DNA from: Planctomycetaceae bacterium
GTDB taxonomy: Bacteria > Planctomycetota > Planctomycetia > Pirellulales > Lacipirellulaceae
Length of the DNA stretch: 50,494 bases
NCBI GenBank assembly: GCA_003233055.1
Contig: QIKP01000063.1
Coordinates: 1 to 50,494, forward strand
Direction of reading: 5' to 3'
The number at the start of each line of letters is the position of its first letter. Positions within the stretch are counted from its first letter, which is position 1. Positions 1-8,700 of the stretch are shown one piece after another. Made by a program: the position numbers and the translations under genes. The notes under the pieces were generated by a model that searched no databases, was not told the DNA's origin, and worked only from the letters and a program-made list of their open reading frames with translations.

Positions 1-563
1 GGCTCCTTCCTAGAAAAGAGCCCCCCTGATGCACATCCTACGGACTAGAGAACACCAGGGTTCGGGAAAAAAGACTTTGCAGTTCTCCTGCAGCAGATTG
101 GACGATTGCAAAGCCTTTTTTGAACCGCCAAGAGAAATATCGGCTGAAACAGAAAAACACCCCGATTGGTAAATCTTGTAGCCGTTCACGAGTCGAAAGC
201 AGCCACCACGAACCAAAAGATATAGTGCGTGCATTTTGCTGCTACTCGTGTTGATTCGCACAATTCGTGGTTTTCCCCGCCGAAGGAGGGCCTCCGGTTC
301 CGCAGGGGGTTACAGAAATAAGTTGGACGGAATTTACCAGATAGACAGGATTCTTTTCGATCAGCGGCATCTTGTCCATCCTGTAAATCCTGTCAAAAAA
401 CTTGCGCTCGTTTTGCCCACTTTTGCCGTTAGTAAAAACGAACCGTGGTAGCCCTGCCCCAGCTTGGTCGCATGATGCTTTTGCTCCGGTCGCTTACGCT
501 CTCGGCTCGCCGTTGCTGGGCCCCTGTTGGGAATAGGGGCGGGGCGAGCAACCGTGAAGGGCT
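1..563. other. Gene-free stretch with dispersed repeat modules
   Basis: I see no credible gene here; the short open frames have no recognisable protein features. The stretch carries repeat modules that recur elsewhere in the window. They are a CCGTTCACGAGTCG-type module followed by ACCACGAA at about 182-215 (again at 34297-34327), a CCGCCGAAGGAGGGCCT module near 277-293 (again near 25992-26008), an imperfect 'cctgtccatcctgtaaatcctgtc' type repeat at about 341-400, and a TAGCCCTGCCCCAGCTTGG-type module at 449-470 (related copy at 38715-38736). It lies downstream of the RluA-type gene and may hold its 3' end, but no clear terminator was seen. Confidence 0.6.
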
Positions 564-1253
564 CTACATCTCCCAGTAAACCGGCAGAGGAGCTTCGACC
601 ACCACCTGCTCGTCGCGCATCGGGTGCCGGAAACCGAGAGTCCTCGCATGAAGCGCGATGGCTCTGTCTCGCATCTCTTCGCACTCCGGACCAAACGGGG
701 TGGCCGCGCCATACTGAGTGTCGCCCAACACGGGGTGGCCACGCGAGGCGGCTTGCACGCGGATTTGGTGCGTTCGGCCCGTTTCCAGTTCGATCTCTAG
801 CCATGTCGCTCCGCCCACCTCCCCGCGAACGAGATAGCGCAGTACCGCGTGCTTGCCGCGGGGGTCGCCTTCGGGGACAACGATTGCCTGCGCCATACCA
901 TGGCGTTTATGGAGATAATCGGTCCAGGTCCCTTCGTCGGGCGTCACGTGCCCCTCGACCAGCGCCCAGTAGGTCTTGCTCACCGTGCGATTCTGGAACT
1001 GGGCGGAAAGCCGTTTAGCGGCGCGAGCATGGCGGGCGAATGCGATGGCGCCGGTTACTGGTCTGTCAAGACGATGAACAATACCGAGGTAGATATTCGC
1101 GGTCGCCTCCTTTTCTTCCTGCGTGCGGTAATACTCTTTGACCGCGATCTCTAGGCTATCGATTCCTTGCGGCGCTTGCGTCAGCAGACCAGGCGGTTTG
1201 TTCACCACGAGGCAAGGACCGTCGTTGTAAAGGATTTCAAGGGGCATAGTCAT
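564..1253 (-). CDS. RluA-family pseudouridine synthase
   Basis: It probably isomerises a specific uridine in rRNA or tRNA to pseudouridine in the cytoplasm. The HRLD motif characteristic of the RluA/RluC/RluD family is present (GIVHRLDRPVTG), placing the catalytic aspartate near residue 63. The N-terminal PLEILYNDGPCLVVNKPPG segment is the usual start of the catalytic domain. At about 229 residues it lacks an N-terminal S4 RNA-binding domain, so it resembles short RluA-like enzymes. I chose the ATG at 1253 because AGGA sits about 7 nt upstream. An alternative ATG at 1298 would overlap the stop of the upstream dehydrogenase gene by four bases (ATGA) and add 15 residues. It is the last gene of an hflX - SDR - pseudouridine synthase run. 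The exact target uridine cannot be told. Confidence 0.9.
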   Translation of the reverse strand: MTMPLEILYNDGPCLVVNKPPGLLTQAPQGIDSLEIAVKEYYRTQEEKEATANIYLGIVHRLDRPVTGAIAFARHARAAKRLSAQFQNRTVSKTYWALVEGHVTPDEGTWTDYLHKRHGMAQAIVVPEGDPRGKHAVLRYLVRGEVGGATWLEIELETGRTHQIRVQAASRGHPVLGDTQYGAATPFGPECEEMRDRAIALHARTLGFRHPMRDEQVVVEAPLPVYWEM

Positions 1254-1294
1254 TCTAAATCCTGCCTGCATTGCACCAGAGATACCGGAGGCAT

Positions 1295-2092
1295 TCATGC
1301 CCCTTTCTTTGCGAGGTTGGCCATGGCTCGGTCGACGAAACTAGGCAGGAGCCGGTGTGCTACCAGCATCCACCACCCGCGCCAGTTGGGGACGATCTCA
1401 TGCTTGCCTTGCTTCATCGCCGCCACGGTCGCCCTGGCAACCCCCTCGGCAGGCACCCCTTTCATTCCCGCCCAGGGGAGTTGCACCCGTTGGTCCACAA
1501 GGTGGTCGGCGAGCGGCGTGTTGGTGGTGCCAGGGGAGACGAGGAGGACCTCCACGCCACGCGGCGCAAGCTCGGCACGCAACGACTGAGTCCAGCCGGT
1601 CAGCGCAAATTTACTGGCGCAGTAAGCGCCGGTAAACGGGATGCCGCGATGCCCGAGAATCGATCCGATATTGACGATCATTGGCGTCTTCCCCTCTGCG
1701 AGAAGGGGTATCGCTTCGCGCGTGAGTTGGGCAACGGCAAAAAAATTCACCTCGAAGATCTGGCGAAGCACCTCGGGCGACTCGCCCTCAATGTCCCCAC
1801 TGGCACTGATGCCGGCGTTGTTGACCAACAGATCGAGGCCGCCCCATTCCTGGCGGGCCTTGTCGATGGCGGCTGCCCGAGAGGCCCGGTCCACCACGTC
1901 GCCGACCAAGGGGATTGCCTCGGTTCCGGCTGCGCGGGTTTGCTCGATCACCTGAGCCAACTCGTCAGCCCGTCTGGCGAAGAGTAGGCAGCGTGTTCCC
2001 TGCCGAGCCAACTCCACCGCGAGTGCTTGGCCGATCCCCCCCGATGCGCCTGTCACGATCGCGCGAAGTCCATGGAGCTTGCGACGAGACAT
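1295..2092 (-). CDS. SDR family NAD(P)-dependent oxidoreductase
   Basis: A classical short-chain dehydrogenase of 265 residues with a Rossmann fold. The cofactor motif TGASGGIG is at residues 14-21, NNAG at 91-94, the catalytic serine is about S144 and the YxxxK pair is Y157/K161 (YCASK). An arginine-rich stretch after beta-2 (FARR, about residue 38-41) favours NADPH over NADH, which is inference. A hydrophobic C-terminal part (WWMLVAHRLLP) may touch membrane or lipid substrates, as in some fatty-acyl or sphingoid SDRs, but the substrate is unknown. The start codon overlaps the hflX stop as TAATG, so translation is probably coupled to hflX. Confidence 0.92.
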   Translation of the reverse strand: MSRRKLHGLRAIVTGASGGIGQALAVELARQGTRCLLFARRADELAQVIEQTRAAGTEAIPLVGDVVDRASRAAAIDKARQEWGGLDLLVNNAGISASGDIEGESPEVLRQIFEVNFFAVAQLTREAIPLLAEGKTPMIVNIGSILGHRGIPFTGAYCASKFALTGWTQSLRAELAPRGVEVLLVSPGTTNTPLADHLVDQRVQLPWAGMKGVPAEGVARATVAAMKQGKHEIVPNWRGWWMLVAHRLLPSFVDRAMANLAKKGA

Positions 2093-3477
2093 TAGGCAAC
2101 GTCTTCCGCCGCCGATTCGACAAGCGATGCATCGCTAGCGGTTTCCTTCGGCATTTCTTTGGATTCGTCTTGGTCCAACGTCGGAGCGACGTCGGGGGAC
2201 CGTTCTCGGATCACGGCTTCGCGCGTGTCGATGCGACCGAGAACCTTGCGCGGCATCCGGCAATGGAGGGTGGTCCGATCCTCGACGTGGGTTCGGCTCA
2301 AGATTTCCCCATTCTTCGCGATGTACGCTAGCAACCGACCGTTGTCGATTGCAAGCTCAATGTCGACATCCGCAAAGTTGCGGCTCAAGATGTCGCTCAC
2401 CGCGCGAGTGAGTTGGTCCATCCCTTCACCCGTCACGGCGCTAATCCGAACGGCACTTGGATAGCGGTCGCAAAGTGTCGCAAGCCGATGCGGGTCGTCG
2501 ACCTGATCGATCTTGTTGAGCACGAGGAGGGTATCTTTTTGTTCGATTTCGAGTTCTTCAAGTACCCTGTAGACGGCCTGAATTTGATCCAGCACCGCTG
2601 GATTGCTCGCATCGGCCACATGGAGCAACAGGTCGGCCTGATGCGATTCTTCCAAGGTCGCTTTAAAACTGGCGATCAAGCGATGCGGAAGGTTGCGGAT
2701 AAATCCGACCGTATCGGAGAGCAGCACCGGCCCCCACCCTGGAAGCGTCCAGCGACGAGTGCGCGTGTCGAGCGTGGCGAAGAGCTTGTCCTGGACGAGG
2801 ACGCCCGCACCGGTCAGCGCATTCATCAGAGTACTCTTTCCCGCGTTGGTGTAGCCAACCAGCGAGACGGTCATGTGGTCGCTTCGGCCATCGACTTCGC
2901 GTTCTTTGCGGCGATGAATTTTCTCCAGGTCACGGCGAAGATCGACGATTCGTTTCTCCACCAGACGACGGTCGGTCTCCAACTGCTTCTCGCCCGGGCC
3001 ACGCATGCCAACGCCCATTTTCATGCGAGACAAGTGGGTCCACATCCGTTTGAGTCGCGGTAGGGCGTACTCGAGCTGCGCCAATTCGACCGCGAGGCGG
3101 GCCAATCGTGTCTGCGCCCGGGTGCTGAAAATGTCGAGAATCAGCTCGGTGCGGTCAAGCACCTTGAGGCCCACCGCCTGCTCGAGATTGCGAATCTGCG
3201 CAGGCGAGAGTTCGTTGTCGAAGATCACGACATCGGCATCGGTCGCTTTGGCGAGTTGGCAAAGCGAGTCGAGCTTGCCCTTTCCCAGGTAAGTCGTCTT
3301 GTCGGGCATCTCTCGTCGCTGCGTCAGCCGGGCGACGACCTCGGCACCGGCAGTCTCCGCGAGGCCCGCCAGTTCGTCCAAAGACTCTTCGGAAGGACTA
3401 CCGCCGGGAAGTTGGACGCCAACGAGCAAGGCGGTCTCGTTGTCGACTCCTTGTTTGCGATCAATGTCTGTTGACAA
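2092..3477 (-). CDS. hflX: GTPase HflX
   Basis: A ribosome-associated GTPase of the OBG-HflX superfamily; in other bacteria HflX splits stalled or stressed 70S ribosomes. An N-terminal HflX domain with the typical QRREMPDKTTYLGKGK stretch is followed by a coiled linker (GMRGPGEKQLETDRR). The G domain then shows GYTNAGKST (P-loop), DTVGFI (G3), NKID (G4) and ISA (G5). The C-terminus has a family-typical extension plus an acidic tail. The start is uncertain: the open frame runs from a TTG at 3537, and I prefer the TTG at 3477 (reading STDIDRKQGV). Neither has a strong ribosome site. It heads the operon with the SDR and pseudouridine synthase genes, and its stop overlaps the next start by one base. 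Confidence 0.93.
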   Translation of the reverse strand: MSTDIDRKQGVDNETALLVGVQLPGGSPSEESLDELAGLAETAGAEVVARLTQRREMPDKTTYLGKGKLDSLCQLAKATDADVVIFDNELSPAQIRNLEQAVGLKVLDRTELILDIFSTRAQTRLARLAVELAQLEYALPRLKRMWTHLSRMKMGVGMRGPGEKQLETDRRLVEKRIVDLRRDLEKIHRRKEREVDGRSDHMTVSLVGYTNAGKSTLMNALTGAGVLVQDKLFATLDTRTRRWTLPGWGPVLLSDTVGFIRNLPHRLIASFKATLEESHQADLLLHVADASNPAVLDQIQAVYRVLEELEIEQKDTLLVLNKIDQVDDPHRLATLCDRYPSAVRISAVTGEGMDQLTRAVSDILSRNFADVDIELAIDNGRLLAYIAKNGEILSRTHVEDRTTLHCRMPRKVLGRIDTREAVIRERSPDVAPTLDQDESKEMPKETASDASLVESAAEDVA

Positions 3478-3609
3478 GGGATTCTTGAGCTCCGAGGGTG
3501 AAGAGGGGAAGGGTTTCCCGAGGAGGGGACAACCCAATGGCAGACGCCTGCTCGCCTCTCATTGTACCTTATGGTGCCCCTCTGCCTACGGGACATTTTA
3601 ACGGCGCGA

Positions 3610-3645
3610 GGCGGCGAATCTGGCTAATAGACCAAATTCGCCGCC
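3610..3645 (-). terminator. Stem-loop downstream of the BBP7 gene
   Basis: A perfect 10-bp stem, GGCGGCGAAT (3610-3619) against ATTCGCCGCC (3636-3645), has a 16-nt loop that can itself form a TGG/CCA extension. It sits about 30 nt past the stop of the BBP7 gene, where a terminator is expected. The downstream minus-strand sequence has only a short TTAAAA stretch and no real U-run, so intrinsic termination is likely but not certain. Confidence 0.5.
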
Positions 3646-3677
3646 CTAGGTTCGCGCATCCCTCCCCCCGGAAACGA

Positions 3678-5102
3678 TTACCAGGTGTATTCCATGCCGG
3701 CATGGAACCCATGGTAGAGCGCACTGCTTTCCTCGATTAAGAACGGCGATCGGGTGCCGCCGAGGAAAGGGGCGTTGTCAAAGTTGAAATTATTGGAGGC
3801 CAAGGCGACCGTATTGATAAAGAGCACGTCGTAACCGGCCCGAAGCGAGACGCTAGGCAGCACGTCGCAAATCATGCTGACACCCCCTTCGCCGATGAAG
3901 GAGACGCGATCGCCACGGACGAATTCGGACAGCGGCCCGGCCAAGTCCGTGGAGCTGATATTGGCGGCCGATTCCATGCGGTTGTTATAGATACCCGCCT
4001 TGCCCTGCCCGCCAATACGGATTCCTTGCCGCACCGCAATCCAGACGTCGCCACCAAGCTGAAAACCAACCAAGTTGTTCTCCGTCTGTGTCGCGAACTG
4101 CGCGGAACCGATCGCGATCGTGTTGATGTTGAGGTCCTCGGTCAACCGGGTATATCGGGCTCCCATCAATAACGTGCCGGTGACGCGGGGATGGTAGCCA
4201 ATCCAGTAGCGTCGAAAACTGATCTCGGCATTGTGCAGTTCGGAGAGGGACTCGACTCTTACCGAAGTCGCCGCCTCCGTGGAATTGAGCCCAGCTCCAC
4301 CGACCGCCTGGTCCGGGATGCCGTCCCCATTGGTGTCGAATCCGACGCCAAAGTTACTAAACGGAGTGAAAAAGATGCCCCCCGCGTCGTTCACTTGTTG
4401 GACGCTTCCCCACTCGAATAGGCCGGAATAGCCGACTTCCAGGAGTGTGAGGGCCCCCACATCGTACCGCCCGATAAGCCGCATGCCCGCTTCCTTGTTG
4501 AAGTCGAGGTTATCGGTGCCAATGACTGTGGGGCCATTGATGCCAGCCTTGACGAAATCAACGGAAGGATCGCCGGAGCGTTCCTTTTGCCAATAGAGCG
4601 CTTCGGCCGAGAAGTCGAAATAGTGCGGCCCGTTCTGGTCGACGCCAACGTTAGGGCTCCCGTAAGCATCGAGCGAAGGATCGCCGATACCGCCCCCAGG
4701 GCCGCAGTCTCCAAACGGCCCGCCGGCCGGATAGGGTCCGGAACCTGCTTGGCAACAGCAGGGGCAACCCCCGCCACCGCAGATGTTGCAACCTCCAGCG
4801 CCCCTGCCTGGACCGCAGCCCATGCCGGGACCGCCTCTCATCCCCGCACCACAGCCCCCCGGACCACAGTATCCGGCTGGCACCACGACCGGATCGCCAT
4901 AGGCGTTCATCCAGTTCCCCGTGCCCCCACCCAGGAAATTGGCGTTCTGAGTCCCTTGCCCCCCCCGCGCCGGGTTGGATTGGTAGAACGCTCTCTGGAC
5001 TTGGGCCTGGCAAACGCTGGGCCCTACGGCGAGCGCCACGAAGAAAGCGACTCCTGCCACCCACCGCGCAAAAACGTCGCCTTGATTACGAGCCGAGATC
5101 AT
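3678..5102 (-). CDS. BBP7-type outer-membrane beta-barrel protein
   Basis: A 474-residue exported protein of the planctomycete BBP7 beta-barrel family. The start at 5102 is set by AGGGGGAAACAG directly upstream of the ATG. A signal peptide follows (WVAGVAFFVALAVGPSVCQA, cleavage after CQA). Residues about 60-130 form a Gly/Cys-rich stretch with ten cysteines, including CPCCC. The rest looks like the barrel: FDFSAEALYWQ opens it, alternating hydrophobic strands follow (RLIGRYDVGALTLLEVGYSG), and it closes with YHGFHAGMEYTW, ending in an aromatic residue as barrel proteins often do. Its role is presumably structural or porin-like in the outer membrane; substrate and partners are unknown. It is transcribed away from the large protease gene across a 700-bp gap. 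Confidence 0.85.
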   Translation of the reverse strand: MISARNQGDVFARWVAGVAFFVALAVGPSVCQAQVQRAFYQSNPARGGQGTQNANFLGGGTGNWMNAYGDPVVVPAGYCGPGGCGAGMRGGPGMGCGPGRGAGGCNICGGGGCPCCCQAGSGPYPAGGPFGDCGPGGGIGDPSLDAYGSPNVGVDQNGPHYFDFSAEALYWQKERSGDPSVDFVKAGINGPTVIGTDNLDFNKEAGMRLIGRYDVGALTLLEVGYSGLFEWGSVQQVNDAGGIFFTPFSNFGVGFDTNGDGIPDQAVGGAGLNSTEAATSVRVESLSELHNAEISFRRYWIGYHPRVTGTLLMGARYTRLTEDLNINTIAIGSAQFATQTENNLVGFQLGGDVWIAVRQGIRIGGQGKAGIYNNRMESAANISSTDLAGPLSEFVRGDRVSFIGEGGVSMICDVLPSVSLRAGYDVLFINTVALASNNFNFDNAPFLGGTRSPFLIEESSALYHGFHAGMEYTW

Positions 5103-5408
5103 CTGTTTCCCCCTGCAAACTGGCACACGACCGAGAAGCCGGCGCCCGAGTATGAACTGTTCGAGTCACGCCGACGCAGACCGAGTCAGGCCCGACGCCG
5201 TGGTGACTGAAATATCTATCGGACCCGGAGAAGCCGAAAAAGCAGCATTCTCGGAAAATGCGGCAAGGTTTCCCAGGATTGCCCAGGCTCTCTGCTGGAG
5301 ATGGCCGATTCCCTGGGCGCGAGCGGCCCCCAAAAAGAGTCGGTATTCGTCGGTATTCGAAGGTGCCCCTCCGACCTTCCCGAGGACCCAGAAATCGATC
5401 TAACTTAT

Positions 5409-5468
5409 TTAGTGGATAAGGGTTAAGGGATGTATCAGTTAGTGGGTAAGGGTTAAGAAATGTATCAA
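5409..5468. repeat. Two-copy 30-nt direct repeat
   Basis: Two adjacent 30-nt units, 5409-5438 and 5439-5468, differ at only a few positions. Each holds the core GTAAGGGTTAAG-like text followed by ATGTATCA. They lie between the divergent BBP7 and protease genes, so regulator binding sites are possible; a simple duplication is equally possible. Confidence 0.7.
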
Positions 5469-5584
5469 CCGATGACATTCGTCCGGCACGGAGTCGCCCT
5501 ATTGCCGGAACTCCCAATCCAGCATGGGCCTCGTTTGGCCTTCTCGTCCAATGATCCAGCATGTAAATTTGACATGATGTTTAT

Positions 5585-5613
5585 TTGACATGCATTTTGC
5601 CGGTCGTTAATAT
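5585..5613 (+). promoter_or_regulatory. Probable sigma70 promoter for the protease gene
   Basis: TTGACA (5585-5590), identical to the -35 consensus, is followed after exactly 17 nt by TAATAT (5608-5613), which matches the -10 consensus at four of six positions. Another TTGACA lies 16 nt upstream (5569-5574), within a repeated ATTTGACATG. Transcription would start near 5620, giving a leader of about 180 nt before the protease start. Confidence 0.55.
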
Positions 5614-5623
5614 CGGACTGGTT

Positions 5624-5650
5624 GTTTACACCGGCAGGATCGGTGTAAAC
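5624..5650 (+). promoter_or_regulatory. Leader hairpin 1 (GTTTACACCG inverted repeat)
   Basis: A perfect 10-bp inverted repeat, GTTTACACCG (5624-5633) and CGGTGTAAAC (5641-5650), with a 7-nt loop, lies just downstream of the predicted transcription start. Its position fits either an operator for a dimeric repressor or a stable 5' mRNA hairpin. No poly-U follows, so it is not an obvious attenuator. Confidence 0.6.
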
Positions 5651-5699
5651 CGCATGGCTCTTACTCTGTTCTGTTGCTCCTGTGTTGCCAAGTGGCTTG

Positions 5700-5720
5700 C
5701 TGGCCGAATTTTCCGGCCAG
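5700..5720 (+). promoter_or_regulatory. Leader hairpin 2 (CTGGCCG inverted repeat)
   Basis: A 7-bp perfect GC-rich stem, CTGGCCG (5700-5706) with CGGCCAG (5714-5720) around the loop AATTTTC, is the second hairpin in the presumed protease leader, about 80 nt before the start codon. No riboswitch class was recognised. Confidence 0.5.
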
Positions 5721-5799
5721 GCTCGGGAAGGGTTAGGCCTGCGGACTACCGGAAGACAACTTCGGATTCGGATTTGGAAAAGACAAAGAAGAGAACCTG

Positions 5800-8700
5800 A
5801 TGAATCAACAGCGAAAGCGAAACAATTGGTGGGGATTTTCTCAACGCAAGCGTGGCCCTGGCCGTTCCGCCAAGTTCCGCCCGCCGAAGGTGCGAATTTT
5901 CGAGCATCTCGAAGAGCGCCAGATGCTCTCGATCGAGCCGATCATTGCGACGGCTGCCCCTGGGAATAGGCAAGCAAATCTCGACCGAGCCGTCGACATT
6001 GCCTTTCAGAATGCGGCGAACCTGAGCAACTACTCCGCCGCCCAATTGGAAAACGCAACGCGCTGGGTCGTGCGCGGCAATGGGGCGATCAACGCGGGTA
6101 ACTTCTTTTCGGAAACAGGCCTGGTTCGTGCCTCGACCTACTCGCCGATTAACAATACGTTCTTTGCCTACGCCGGGAACCAGACGAGCAGTCAGATTGT
6201 TGCTTCGCTCGGCGGTAATTCTTCGATTCAGTATTTCTACCCTGAGGTAGCGATTGACGCCGAGCAGTTTTCGCTTCCTAACGACCCGCTGATCCGTGAG
6301 CAATGGAATTTGAGGAGTACGGGGCAAAGGATCAGCCGCCCGAATGAAGTCAACAACTTTACCGCTTGGGGTGCCGATTTGCGGGTAGAAGAGGCATGGA
6401 AGATTGCGACCGGCGAGGGAGTGACTGTTGGCGTCGTTGACGATGGTCTTTTCTTTCCGCATCCCGACCTGATTGATAACTACGACCCTAGCTTGGGATT
6501 CGACGCGGAAGATGGCGACAACGTCCCTCTGCCCGATGACACCGGCCAAGACCTTCACGGGACCGCCGTTGCCGGCATCATTGGTGCGAGGGGGGACAAC
6601 AACATCGGCGTCAGTGGTGTCGCACCAGACGTCACGCTCGGCGGACTCCGTTTGCCCTTCTCCGACCTATTGGGAGGGACCTTCACCGACGAAAACATCG
6701 CCCGTGCGATCACGCACATGAACAACGTGTTCGACATTAAGAACAACAGTTGGGGCACCAGCCTCGGACGAGCCATTACGTCCTCCGGACCGATGCAGAT
6801 ACAGGCGCTCATTGATTCGGCATTCCTCGGGCGCGGTGGGCTTGGAACCATTCTCGTGAACGCCTCGGGAAATGGCGCTGAAATTTTCGACAGCGCGGGT
6901 CACGACGACTTCTCCAGCCGGCTCTACACGATCTCGGTTTCTGGCTACGGACCTAGCGACCAGTTTGCGACCTATGCCGAGGGGGGGCCGAGCGTTTTTG
7001 TCACGGCTCCAACCGGGCAGAACCCGCCAGGCACCGGGATCTACACCACGGACCTCCCTGGGGACCTCGGCTTCAACGCCGCCGGAACCGACAATGATCC
7101 CGCCGGAGCCGACTTTCTCGAACTGACCGACTATACCTCCGGATTCAACGGCACGTCGGCTTCCGCACCCGCCGCTGCCGGTGTGATCGCGTTGATGATT
7201 GGAGCCGCTCGTGACAATGGCATCGAACTCTCCTTGCGAGACGTGAAGTATATCCTGGCCGCCTCTTCGCGGCGAATTGATCCGACCGACTTCGGAGGCA
7301 ACGACCTCGGTGGATGGCAAACCAACGCCCGACCCTTATTTTACGATCCACTGGACGCTGGCGGTGTTCCTGTAGGCGCACTCGACCCGACCTACCCTGG
7401 CGTGAGCGGGATCGCTCCGACGACCGACGTACAGTTTGCCGTCGCCACCAATGGCGCCGGATTCTACGTCCACGATGGCTTCGACTATGGCTATGGCCAG
7501 GGCGCGGTCGACGCGCGACTCGCCGTGGAAATGGCCCGCACCTGGCAGACGGTCGGCAGGCAGACTGACACCGAAGTCATCAGCGCTTTGCTTCCGATCG
7601 ACATCCTGATTCCGGCGGGTGAAACCGTGGAATTTGGTGACGCGGAGATCGTCATCCCGGGAGGTGTTGGCGGCGAGGCCGGATTTGAAGATTACTTCGA
7701 CCTGTGGCTCAATCCGCCCGACGATCTACCCGATGATCTACCCGAAAACACGCGGGGTGGTAGCATTCCGATCGTGGTACCCGCCAACTACTCGATCGAA
7801 GAGATCGAGATAACCCTCGAAATCCAGATCGATTCTGCCGCTAGCGACCGACTCCGGATGACCCTCATCTCCCCGGACGGTGTCTATTCCGAGCTGACGA
7901 ACTGGGTCAAGCCTCCGTCGGTTATCGGTCCTCTCACAACGACTGGCACTATTCTCCACACCTTCACCACCAATCGTAATTGGGGGGAGCGGACCGAAGG
8001 GGTCGGCCGGGAGAATCCGGTGACTGGCGAACGGATCGAGCCGAATGTCATCCGAGATGCAAACGGGGTCGTCACCGCCGGTATCTGGCAGTTGGTCTTC
8101 GAGAATTGGTCGCCCGAGGATGCCACTCTTTCCGGCGGATCGGTTGACTTTCAAGTCGTCCGCACACCGGTGAACGGATTTCTCGGATCGAATCTGGGCG
8201 GACGCATTCAAGGCTCCATCGGCCTCGACACCAACCAAGACGGCGTGTTCAACACCTCCGGTGTCATTGCCGACATTCTGGATGTGGATGGCGAACTGGT
8301 TGTCGTTCGAGATGCCGCGGCCGGGACCTCCGCTTCGGTCCTCGAAACTGATTTTGAGCCGCTGGTCTCCGAGGTCATTGTCTGGGTCGACCTCGACAAG
8401 GATGGGGTACGCGACGAGAACGAACCTTATAAAATGACCGGTGCGGATGGCAACTACTACTTTGATTTGCCCTGGAATGGCGACGCGACTCTGGGCAACG
8501 TCGGCTTCGACTACGATGTCCGATTCGAGCTGCCGGCGGGATACAACAACATCGGCGCCGCTGTCCAAACGTTCCGTTTGGGCGTGCAAGACGATGGCAA
8601 TGCAGCCACCGACGACCCGGTCATCAGCACCTTCTTCGATAGTAACTTCCTGCTAGAACCGCAGCCGATCATTTTCGAGGGCAATGTCTTTGCCGACTTC

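Larger units (their letters stand above)
5103..5799. other. Long divergent intergenic region
   Basis: This region separates the divergent BBP7 and protease genes. It should hold promoters for both and contains no convincing gene. It holds a two-copy 30-nt direct repeat, a 16-nt-spaced ATTTGACATG repeat, a sigma70-like promoter and two hairpins, which are listed separately. Confidence 0.7.

Noticed and set aside
10..261. An 83-residue minus-strand frame at the window start
   Set aside because: No ribosome site or domain; it contains the same VNGY repeat-derived residues seen in other gap frames.
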